From Candidatus Kuenenia stuttgartensis (lineage in GTDB: Bacteria > Planctomycetota > Planctomycetia > Planctomycetales > Planctomycetaceae), in assembly GCA_945906725.1 (NCBI GenBank), contig CAMDRI010000021.1, forward strand, positions 1 to 46,558: a stretch of DNA of 46,558 bases, written 5' to 3'. The translations under genes and the position numbers were made by a program. Below the pieces are notes generated by a model. That model did no database searches and was not told the origin of the DNA. It saw nothing but the letters and a program-made list of their open reading frames with translations. This document shows, piece by piece, positions 8,701-14,607 of this stretch. The first letter of the stretch is position 1, and the number at the start of each line of letters is the position of its first letter.

Positions 8701-9230
8701 CGAAGTACAGCTCGTCCGTGCAAGAGGCCGCACAGCCGTTGTACGTCGCGCTCAACGTGGACATCGACAAGCAGCGGCAACAACTCGAAGAGATGCTGAC
8801 GTCGCTTCCGCCCGGCGACATCGTTCGCGGTCAAAAAGTTTTCCACACCGAGAAGGCCGCCTGCAAAGCGTGTCACGCGCTCGGCTATCTCGGAGGCAAA
8901 ACCGGCCCCGACCTGACTCGCATCGGCGGCATCCGCAACGAACGCGACTTGCTGGAATCCATTCTGTTCCCCTCCGCCAGCTTCGTCCGTAGCTTTGAGC
9001 CGGTCCTGATCGTCACGACCGCCGGAAAAACCGTGAACGGCCTGATCCGCAGCGAGACTCCCGACGAACTTGTCATTGCCACCGGCCCAAATCAGGAAGC
9101 CCGCGTCGCTCGTGCCGACATCGAGGAAATGAAACCCAGCAGTGTTTCCATCATGCCCGCCGGCCTGGAAAAACAAATCACAAAAGAGCAACTCGCCGAC
9201 CTGATCGCGTTCCTGAAAAACTGCAAGTAG
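5787..9230 (+). CDS. PVC-type haem-binding dehydrogenase-like protein with HEAT repeats and C-terminal cytochrome c
   Basis: A 1147-residue exported protein starting at ATG 5787 behind AAGGAG. Order: signal peptide (1-23); six-bladed propeller-like dehydrogenase domain (about 50-460) with phrases such as LPEGFTIELVAGPPLVDRP and EDTDGDGKFDKSGVFADKL, as in planctomycete membrane-bound dehydrogenase proteins; HEAT-like helical repeats (about 480-1000); and a c-type cytochrome domain with CKACH at 1026-1030 and a downstream Pro-rich haem loop (GGKTGPDLTRIGG). It should act in the periplasm, probably in sugar or alcohol oxidation feeding electrons to a cytochrome; substrate unknown. Unusual: three repeat elements lie in frame (6441-6523, 7180-7212, 8304-8361), and about 7260-7910 is noticeably AT-richer with different codon use, suggesting a mosaic. 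Stands alone. Confidence 0.9.
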   Translation: MRRVCPVIALLALMSVVVTVGSANRSLLSDDKPAKSDSPPAAAKTEPKRIDVVLNGHTFSLPEGFTIELVAGPPLVDRPITASFDEDGRLYVSDSSGSNDPSAKQLIDKPHRVVRLEDTDGDGKFDKSGVFADKLMFPEGTLWHDGSLYVAAPPSIWKLTDTDGDGLTDQREEWFKGNTLTGCANDLHGPYLGPDGYLYWCKGAFAEQTYERPVRQNAGEPAGVSPRTSSTGTAATVRGLTPVGSPDEKNSDVETKPWTTKASHIFRARPDAPRDPATGSIKTSAIECVMTGGMDNPVDVVFTPTGERIFTTTFLVHPGEGNRDGLLHAVYGGVYGKDWNVIDSPSHPRTGDVMPVLCHLGAAAPCGLERLQSASWGREYQDNLFACCFNMRKVTRHVLTPHGATFDCATTDFVVSNNLDFHPTDVLEDADGSLLIVDTGGWYKLCCPTSQLSKPDVLGAIYRVRKAEGGGRKAERIADPFGRRIDWRNHTPDELAKLLIDQRTFVRKRAANMLAKHGVEGLDQVVSAIKDQIQSRSDETVPNLSNELRQDLVRMLWSLVRINDPRARELMQKVLELPAKETPEILAIAAYDVSLWRNKDASPQLFKTLLRSTPAVRRVAAEAIGRIGAANSIGALLGVVAEGEEDRFLAHSVTFALIEIANPIKTRKYLLPGSPESMKVAMIALDQMSEGKLMPEDVTKYFNSSPPLLRETAAWIISRHADWGEPLAGYLRERLAAGKLTDAEQKTLGQQLAQFAKTASVQELLAVTALDAKLPSVTRLTALGAMRDSKLKELPKNWSAALLAVLGENDVALIELALKTVRAIPPHKDDAATWRGPLLKVDESLRDSNFGHGVTGLLSTRLEALAALPGGLAAKEADDKLLDFLLSQLAPELPVSQRGTAAEVISKAQLSPAQLAKLTEQFATAGPLEVDRLLGAFEQTTDEQVGQKLIAQLKTAPALTALRPDAIKTRLAKYSSSVQEAAQPLYVALNVDIDKQRQQLEEMLTSLPPGDIVRGQKVFHTEKAACKACHALGYLGGKTGPDLTRIGGIRNERDLLESILFPSASFVRSFEPVLIVTTAGKTVNGLIRSETPDELVIATGPNQEARVARADIEEMKPSSVSIMPAGLEKQITKEQLADLIAFLKNCK
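6441..6523 (+). repeat. In-frame palindromic element inside the PVC cytochrome gene (GCGTTAGCCCCCGG family)
   Basis: Arms of 29 bases (6441-6469 and 6495-6523) match as reverse complements at 27 positions; core GGCGTTAGCCCCCGGAC. The 25-base loop is also coding. Both arms are read in frame, giving residues 219-246 (GEPAGVSPR ... VRGLTPVGSP), a Gly/Pro/Ser-rich loop. It lies between two well-ordered pieces of the dehydrogenase domain, so it most likely extends a surface loop. Confidence 0.85.
7180..7212 (+). repeat. In-frame GGCGGAAGGCGGA direct repeat in the PVC cytochrome gene
   Basis: The tract GGAAGGCGGAAGGCGGAGGG followed by GCGGAAGGCGGA is a short tandem repeat encoding about residues 465-477 (RKAEGGGRKAER). 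It joins the end of the dehydrogenase-like domain to the HEAT-repeat part, i.e. an interdomain linker. Confidence 0.7.
8304..8361 (+). repeat. In-frame palindromic element inside the PVC cytochrome gene (GTCACTCCGTGA family)
   Basis: Arms of 23 bases (8304-8326, 8339-8361) pair at 21 positions around a 12-base loop; core GTCACTCCGTGA. It begins exactly on a codon and encodes residues 840-859 (KVDESLRDSNFGHGVTGLLS) within the HEAT-like region. This is a different family from the palindrome at 6441. Confidence 0.85.
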
Positions 9231-9237
9231 CGAGCTA

Positions 9238-9291
9238 CTTCATCGTTCTTCCAAAAAAGAATGGCCGAACAATCGCGATAGAACGATGAAG
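9238..9291. repeat. 12-bp perfect inverted repeat after the PVC cytochrome gene
   Basis: CTTCATCGTTCT (9238-9249) and AGAACGATGAAG (9280-9291) are perfect complements separated by 30 bases. Lying 8 bases after the stop codon of the upstream gene and before glcD, it may act as a terminator or processing stem. A short direct repeat (TTGGACATT at 9299 and 9323) follows, just before the glcD start. Confidence 0.6.
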
Positions 9292-9334
9292 ACAGTCGTT
9301 GGACATTGGGATTCGGACCTTGGACATTACCCGC

Positions 9335-10795
9335 ATGAATTCAACTTCACCGCCGTCCGCACAGCAGCTCATTTACCGTCTTCGCGACATCGTTGGTGAC
9401 GACGGACTGCTCTTTAACCGTGAAGAGTTGCTCGTCTACGAGTGCGACGGCTACACGGTCGAAAAGAAAGTTCCCGACGTCGTCGTCTTCCCGACCTCAA
9501 CCGAGCAAGTCGTCGCGGTCGTCCGGCTGTGCAATGAGCTCAACGTGCCATTCATCCCGCGCGGAGCGGGGACCAGCTTGGCAGGCGGGACGTTGCCGAT
9601 CGGCGGCGGGGTGATGATCACGCTGACGAAGATGAAGCACATCCTCGAAGTCAACGTGCGCGATCGATATGCCGTCGTCGAACCGGGACTCGTCAATCTG
9701 CATCTGACGAATCATTTGAAAGAGACCGGCTACCATTACGCTCCCGACCCGTCGAGCCAAGGGGCCTGCACGATTGGCGGCAACGTCGCGACCAATAGCG
9801 GCGGACCGCACACGCTCAAGTACGGCGTCACGGTCAATCATGTGCTCGGCGTCGAAGCCGTGCTGCCGGACGGCTCGGTCGTGCAATTCGGCGGGCCGTG
9901 CGAGGACGGGCCGGGCTTCGATCTGACCGGGCTGTTCGTCGGCAGCGAGGGGACGTTCGGCATTTGCACAAAGGTCTGGGTGCGGTTGACTCGCAATCCG
10001 GAGTCGTATCGCACGCTGCTGGGTGTCTTCGAGACCGTCACCGCTGCGACGCAAGCCATCAGTGCGATCATCGGAGCCGGCATCGTTCCCGCCGCGCTCG
10101 AGATGATGGATCAAGGCATCATCGGCGCACTTGAAGCCGCGTTTCATTTTGGTTTTCCATTGGATGCCGGAGCGGTCTTGCTCATTGAAGTTGATGGCCT
10201 GGAAGTCGCCGTCGAGGATGAAGCAGTGCGCATCGAAGCGATCTGCCTTCAGAACGGCGCTCGCGAAGTGCGGCGTGCTCGCAACGCGAAGGAGCGGTTG
10301 CTGCTCTGGAAGTGCCGCAAGCAGGCGTTCGGCGCCATCGGGCGGTTGAGTCCTAGTTACTGCACTCAAGACGGCGTCGTCCCGCGCACCAAGCTGCCTG
10401 AGATTCTGGAATTCATCACCGACTGTAGCCGGCGGCACGACCTGCAAATCGTCAACGTCTTCCACGCCGGCGACGGCAACATTCATCCGATTCTGTTGTT
10501 CGATGAACGGAATGAGGACCAAGTCCGCCGTGTGCTGCTCGCCAGCGACGAGATTTTGACAAAGTGTCTCGACCTCGGAGGCAGCGTCACCGGCGAGCAC
10601 GGCATCGGCGTCGAGAAGATCAGCTTCATGGACAAACTGTTTGCTCCGGAAGACCTGGCCGTGATGAAGTCAATCCGAGACGTCTTCAACCCCAACAACC
10701 GTTGCAGTCCCGGCAAGATGTTGCCGACGGCAGGCGGATGCGGCACCGAAGATCATCCCCACAAAAGTCATCCTGGCCGCAGGGCTGCAATGTAG
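9335..10795 (+). CDS. glcD: Glycolate oxidase FAD-linked subunit GlcD
   Basis: A 486-residue flavoprotein of the FAD_binding_4/FAD-oxidase C family. The N-terminal FAD domain shows PRGAGTSLAGGTLP and the GACTIGGNVATNSGGPHTLKYG stretch typical of GlcD/D-lactate dehydrogenases. The C-terminal domain ends with the conserved NVFHAGDGNIHP and GSVTGEHGIGVEK motifs. It should oxidise glycolate or a related 2-hydroxy acid, passing electrons on through partner subunits. The start was set at ATG 9335 (MNSTSPPSAQQ), because the frame further upstream (from TTG 9299) reads through a direct repeat. Followed 105 bases later by glcE; no glcF (Fe-S subunit) is in the window. Other FAD-linked 2-hydroxyacid dehydrogenases cannot be ruled out. 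Confidence 0.9.
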   Translation: MNSTSPPSAQQLIYRLRDIVGDDGLLFNREELLVYECDGYTVEKKVPDVVVFPTSTEQVVAVVRLCNELNVPFIPRGAGTSLAGGTLPIGGGVMITLTKMKHILEVNVRDRYAVVEPGLVNLHLTNHLKETGYHYAPDPSSQGACTIGGNVATNSGGPHTLKYGVTVNHVLGVEAVLPDGSVVQFGGPCEDGPGFDLTGLFVGSEGTFGICTKVWVRLTRNPESYRTLLGVFETVTAATQAISAIIGAGIVPAALEMMDQGIIGALEAAFHFGFPLDAGAVLLIEVDGLEVAVEDEAVRIEAICLQNGAREVRRARNAKERLLLWKCRKQAFGAIGRLSPSYCTQDGVVPRTKLPEILEFITDCSRRHDLQIVNVFHAGDGNIHPILLFDERNEDQVRRVLLASDEILTKCLDLGGSVTGEHGIGVEKISFMDKLFAPEDLAVMKSIRDVFNPNNRCSPGKMLPTAGGCGTEDHPHKSHPGRRAAM

Positions 10796-10826
10796 TTTTC
10801 GTCTGACCCTTACTCCTCTTCTGAAT

Positions 10827-10893
10827 CCTACTCCTACTCCTGCTCCTGCTCGGATAAAAAGAATTCGACTAGGAGTAGGAGTAGGAGTAGGAG
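10827..10893 (+). promoter_or_regulatory. Triplet-type inverted repeat overlapping the glcE ribosome binding site
   Basis: CCTACTCCTACTCC plus variants (10827-10850) is complementary to four tandem AGGAGT units (10871-10893) across a 20-base AT-rich loop. The last AGGAG (10889-10893) stands 7 bases before the glcE ATG and is the obvious Shine-Dalgarno. A stem here would hide it, so translation of glcE could depend on melting or on ribosomes finishing glcD upstream. The regulatory role is inference. Confidence 0.6.
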
Positions 10894-10900
10894 TTTGACA

Positions 10901-12109
10901 ATGACAAACTCTCATTCTGTTTTTCAGCCAGACACTCAGGACGATCTTGTTAAGTTCGTCACCGAGAACGCCACGAATTCACGATGTCGATTGCTCCCCG
11001 TCGGAGGAGCGACCGCCTGCACAAAAATGATCGGCGGTGATTTAACCGAAGTCCGTCTCGAACACCTCAACCGCGTGATCGACTTCCCTGCGCGGGACAT
11101 GACGATCACGGTTGAGGCCGGGATTCGCATTGCAGATCTGAATCGAATTCTCGCGTCAGAGAATCAACGACTGCCAATCGACATTCCGCAGCCGGAGCAG
11201 GCGACCCTTGGTGGAGTCATCGCCACGAATTGGTCCGGGGCACGACGCTTTGGTTGCGGCACGATGCGTGACTACGTCATCGGCATTTCAGCGATCGACG
11301 CCTCTGGGCAGCGTTTCAGTGCTGGCGGCCGAGTCGTCAAAAACGTTGCGGGGTACGACCTCTGCAAGTTGCTGGTTGGCTCGCGCGGGACGTTGGCGAT
11401 CATCTCGCAAGTGACGCTTAAGTTGCGGCCGATGCTGGAAACTTCGGCGCTGGTCGCACTGACATTCGATTCGCTCAGTCAAGTCGATGCGGTGCTGAAT
11501 CGATTGCTGACGTCAGCGACTCGTCCGATGGTGCTCGACGTGTTGAGTAGGATGGGCACTCTTGCCCGTCCGAACGAGAAGACAGGCAAGAGTGCCCATC
11601 CTCAGATCTTGATTGTCGGCTTCGAAGGAGCGTTATGGGAAACCAACTGGCAAATAGAAACGCTGCTCGCGGAATGCCAGCCGTTTGAACCGCGAGCCGC
11701 GGAATCGTTCCTCGGTGCAGCGGCCGACTCGTGGTGGGAAACACTGCGAGACTTCTCGATTCACTCGAATTCGTACGTCACGTTCCAAGCGAGTTTGCCC
11801 CCCTCGCGAATGTGCGACTTCTTGCGTCTCACAACCGACGCCGGGATCGCAGTTCAGGCTCATGCCGGCAACGGAATCGCCATCGGGCATCTGCCCGAAC
11901 GAGTGGTCACTGCCGATCAATCGGTCGCAGCGATCGAACCGCTCGCTGATCTGGTTCGCTCGTGCGGCGGTCATTTGTCCGTGCTGCGTGCTCCGAGCGG
12001 ATGGCCTTCACTCGATGTTGCTGCGGATTCGTGGGCTGGATCACTTGCGTGGACGCAGCGTCTCAAGCGACAACTCGATCCGCACGATTTGTTGAACCCG
12101 ATTTGTTGA
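10901..12109 (+). CDS. glcE: Glycolate oxidase FAD-binding subunit GlcE
   Basis: A 402-residue FAD_binding_4 protein, shorter than GlcD, with VEAGIRIADLNRILASENQ, GGVIATNWSGARRFGCGTMRDYVIG and GRVVKNVAGYDLCKLLVGSRG, the usual GlcE motifs. It forms the second flavin subunit of the glycolate oxidase complex. ATG 10901 was preferred over TTG 10895, because AGGAG sits 7 bases before the ATG. An in-frame palindrome (11549-11602) adds residues 217-234 between the FAD domain and the C-terminal part. It lies 105 bases after glcD and was probably co-transcribed. The next gene is a small Lys-rich protein, not glcF. Confidence 0.88.
   Translation: MTNSHSVFQPDTQDDLVKFVTENATNSRCRLLPVGGATACTKMIGGDLTEVRLEHLNRVIDFPARDMTITVEAGIRIADLNRILASENQRLPIDIPQPEQATLGGVIATNWSGARRFGCGTMRDYVIGISAIDASGQRFSAGGRVVKNVAGYDLCKLLVGSRGTLAIISQVTLKLRPMLETSALVALTFDSLSQVDAVLNRLLTSATRPMVLDVLSRMGTLARPNEKTGKSAHPQILIVGFEGALWETNWQIETLLAECQPFEPRAAESFLGAAADSWWETLRDFSIHSNSYVTFQASLPPSRMCDFLRLTTDAGIAVQAHAGNGIAIGHLPERVVTADQSVAAIEPLADLVRSCGGHLSVLRAPSGWPSLDVAADSWAGSLAWTQRLKRQLDPHDLLNPIC
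11549..11602 (+). repeat. In-frame palindromic element inside glcE (GGGCACTCTTG family)
   Basis: Arms of 22 bases (11549-11570, 11581-11602) match at 21 positions around a 10-base loop; core GGATGGGCACTCTTGCC. Total 54 bases, exactly 18 codons, starting on a codon boundary: RMGTLARPNEKTGKSAHP. A related copy lies between genes at 27577-27621. Confidence 0.88.
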
Positions 12110-12183
12110 ATCCCGGAGTGATGGCGTTTGGCCCTGCCTGATCACGGACGAAACCCACAGAGCCAAATCACGGAGTGACATTT

Positions 12184-12360
12184 ATGGTCAAGAAGTTTTT
12201 TTACGGTGACGACCCGCTCGGCAAGCGAGAGAAGAAGTCGGCGGGCTCGGCCGATGGTGCTGGGCGTAAGAAAGTGTTCGGGCTGAATGCGTCCGCGTTC
12301 ATTCAACGGAAAATGGCCGAACAACAAACGAAAGCGGACGAGAAAGAAGGCAAGAAATAG
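12184..12360 (+). CDS. Small Lys-rich basic protein (58 aa)
   Basis: Starts at ATG 12184 behind GGAG (8-base spacing) and encodes 58 residues: a basic N-terminus (MVKKFFYGDDPLGKREKK), a central KKVFGLNASAFIQRKMAE segment and a charged tail ending in EGKK. There is no signal or membrane segment. The composition suggests a nucleic-acid- or ribosome-associated protein, but I do not recognise a family. It follows glcE by 75 bases and is closed by a strong bidirectional hairpin at 12434-12462. Confidence 0.6.
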   Translation: MVKKFFYGDDPLGKREKKSAGSADGAGRKKVFGLNASAFIQRKMAEQQTKADEKEGKK

Positions 12361-12433
12361 GCCGCGTGGTACGCGGCCAAATTCTTCGAAAGTCAGTGGT
12401 GGAGCCGCTGACCGGGAAGGACATAAAATCAAG

Positions 12434-12462
12434 AAGCCCGGCTTTTTGAAAAAGCCGGGCTT
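12434..12462. terminator. Bidirectional hairpin between convergent genes
   Basis: AAGCCCGGCTTTTT (12434-12447) and AAAAAGCCGGGCTT (12449-12462) are perfect complements, giving a long GC stem with A/T runs on either side. It separates the small Lys-rich gene (+) from the DUF4340 gene (-) and can end transcripts from both sides. Confidence 0.85.
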
Positions 12463-12503
12463 CTGGCGTTCTTTGGCCGAACAGTTTTGATTTGCCCAGC
12501 GGA

Positions 12504-14567
12504 TTATTTTTTGTCCACTGGCTTCTCGCCTTTTTCGGCTTTGGCTTTCTCTTCTTTGGCCGGCTCGTTTTTGGCCTTCTCGGCCTCTTTCTTTTCGGCG
12601 TCAGGCTTCTTGTCGGCGTCAGGCTTCTCGTCCGGCAAATCGCCGTCCTTCTTTTCGGCTTCGGTCTTGTCCTTGTCAGCGGGCTTTTCCTTGGGCTTGA
12701 TGAGGACGGCGCGGGACAGCCGGAGCTTGTCGAAGCTGTCGTTAGAGATGACGTAGTACCAGTCGGCGAAGCGGTCGTTGAGTTCTTTGACTTTCTGCTT
12801 GCCGGATTCAATTTTGGCCGCGTGCGCCGCAGTTTCGGCGGTGAAGCGTCCCTTCTCCGCGTCAAAGCGTTTGAGCGCCTCGAAGTATTCGGCCTTTAGG
12901 TCTTTCTTTGGCTCATCGGGTTTGGATTCTTCTTTTTTGGCATCCACCGGATCAGCCTTCGGCTTGTCGGCCGCAGCGTCGTCCTTCTTTTCGTCTTTCT
13001 TTTCAGTGTCACCCTTGTCCCCGTCGTCCTTCGTTTTCGCGGCTGGCTTCTTGTCTTCCGCTTTCGGAGCGTCCTTTTGCTCCTCTTTCTTGTCGGCTGG
13101 CTTCTCCGTGGCGACTGTGTCGTCGCCTTTGGCTCCGGTCGGGTCATCGGATTTCTTCGTGGAGTCGGCGGGCTTGTCCTCGCTGGCCTTGGACTTGTCT
13201 GAGTCCGCCGAATCCTTCTTCTCCGTGTCGTCCTTTTTCGGAGCGTCTTCATTCTTTTCAGCAGGGGCTTTCTTGTCGCCGTCTTCTATGGGATCGGCTG
13301 GAGCTTCAACACCAGGGGGTGGAGTTGGCTTTGTCGGTTCAACCGGCGGATTGCCCAGCAGCGACTCGTCGAAGTTGACGCGAACGATCAGGTAGCGGCT
13401 TTTCTTTTGGTCGTCCGCCGACTCTTTCGAGGCACTGTTCTTCTTGTCGTCGGTTTTCGCTTCCTCGGTAGCACCGGTTTCGATTTCCTGTTCGGTGCCA
13501 GAAAAAACGCTGCCGAAGGTCAGCTTGTAGACCACGCCGTCCTTAGTTCCGGCGGTCAGTTCCCCTTCGCGCGAGACGATCTGCGTTTGACCATCTTCGT
13601 CTTGTCCGACTCGGAAGCCTTTTTCGCCCAGATCGGCACGCAAGACCTTGACGACTTCGCTGCGAACTTGCGGATTCGACAGCAATTCTTTCGGCAGTTC
13701 CACTTTCAGATCGGCGTTCAGAATTGGCCGGCCGTCAAACGCTGGGCGCGGACGCACACCGACCAGTCGCAAATCGTCGAGCGTCGTGACCATCGTGTTG
13801 ATGTCGTCGCTCTTGAGTTCCTCGGCGACTTCGTCGAGTCCGGCCAATTTCCACGGATCGCTGGGTTTGTCTTTGGTGAGTTCAGCGACATCCTCCCCTT
13901 CGTATTCGTCCGCGTCATTGATCTTCGGGCGGCTACCGCGCAAGCGAACGATGTCGAAGCCGCTGACCTTCAGCAAGTCGGTCTCGGCCCAGTCGGAAAA
14001 CTTGGTCGAGACGTCAAACCGCGAGCTGACTCGGTAGACCTTGTCCTCGCCAATTTTTCGGACGTAGCGTTTTTCGTCTTCGCCCTCGACTTTATTGCCG
14101 ACGATGAAGTCAGCGAGTGCGGTTTCCTTCTCGGAAATAGTTATTCGCGTCCCGCGTCCTTTGGTGGCAGGATTTTCCTCATCGAGAGGATCAATCACAC
14201 CGAAACGTTCGTGGTCAGTTTTGCGGCGTGTCGCCAATGAACCCCGTTTCAGTCCGATCACGGATGCCGCCGCCTTCGCGAGCTGATCTTTGCCGTCGGC
14301 TGGATAGTTGTGGTACGAGGGAATCTTCCAACCGCCGGCATTTTGGACCGTGAACATTTTCGACGCGGCAGTCGCCGCATCGAACGAAACGACTCGCATC
14401 GACGTGGCCTTTCCGGCATCCGTGAAGTCGGGGTTGAAGTCCTTGCCGTACTCGTCCCCGTCGGCGAGCTTGGCGGGTTTGGTCAACTGGTTGGAAGTGA
14501 ACGCCAACGCGGTTGACACGAGGGCAGTGGCTACGAAAGCTAAAGTGCGGGTCATTGACTGATTCAT
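12504..14567 (-). CDS. DUF4340 protein with a long charged low-complexity tail
   Basis: A 687-residue protein, last gene of the leftward ABC operon. An N-terminal anchor or signal (residues 6-24, MTRTLAFVATALVSTALAF) precedes a DUF4340-type region (about 70-400), with GGWKIPSYHNYPAD near residue 80 and repeated beta-strand/lysine-acid blocks; DUF4340 proteins accompany GldG-type ABC systems. From about residue 415 there is a Lys/Glu/Asp/Ala/Pro-rich tract of about 150 residues. A short folded-looking helical stretch (KQKVKELNDRFADWYYVISN) follows, then another charged tail. It begins 40 bases after the permease-GldG gene. The tail is much longer than I would expect for the family. Confidence 0.8.
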   Translation of the reverse strand: MNQSMTRTLAFVATALVSTALAFTSNQLTKPAKLADGDEYGKDFNPDFTDAGKATSMRVVSFDAATAASKMFTVQNAGGWKIPSYHNYPADGKDQLAKAAASVIGLKRGSLATRRKTDHERFGVIDPLDEENPATKGRGTRITISEKETALADFIVGNKVEGEDEKRYVRKIGEDKVYRVSSRFDVSTKFSDWAETDLLKVSGFDIVRLRGSRPKINDADEYEGEDVAELTKDKPSDPWKLAGLDEVAEELKSDDINTMVTTLDDLRLVGVRPRPAFDGRPILNADLKVELPKELLSNPQVRSEVVKVLRADLGEKGFRVGQDEDGQTQIVSREGELTAGTKDGVVYKLTFGSVFSGTEQEIETGATEEAKTDDKKNSASKESADDQKKSRYLIVRVNFDESLLGNPPVEPTKPTPPPGVEAPADPIEDGDKKAPAEKNEDAPKKDDTEKKDSADSDKSKASEDKPADSTKKSDDPTGAKGDDTVATEKPADKKEEQKDAPKAEDKKPAAKTKDDGDKGDTEKKDEKKDDAAADKPKADPVDAKKEESKPDEPKKDLKAEYFEALKRFDAEKGRFTAETAAHAAKIESGKQKVKELNDRFADWYYVISNDSFDKLRLSRAVLIKPKEKPADKDKTEAEKKDGDLPDEKPDADKKPDAEKKEAEKAKNEPAKEEKAKAEKGEKPVDKK

Positions 14568-14607
14568 GGCAAGTTGCTCCGTCTGGGACGGTGGAAGTTG
14601 TGGGAAA

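Noticed and set aside
12184..12360. Possible glcF downstream of glcE
   Set aside because: The gene there encodes only 58 residues and has no Fe-S cysteine motifs.
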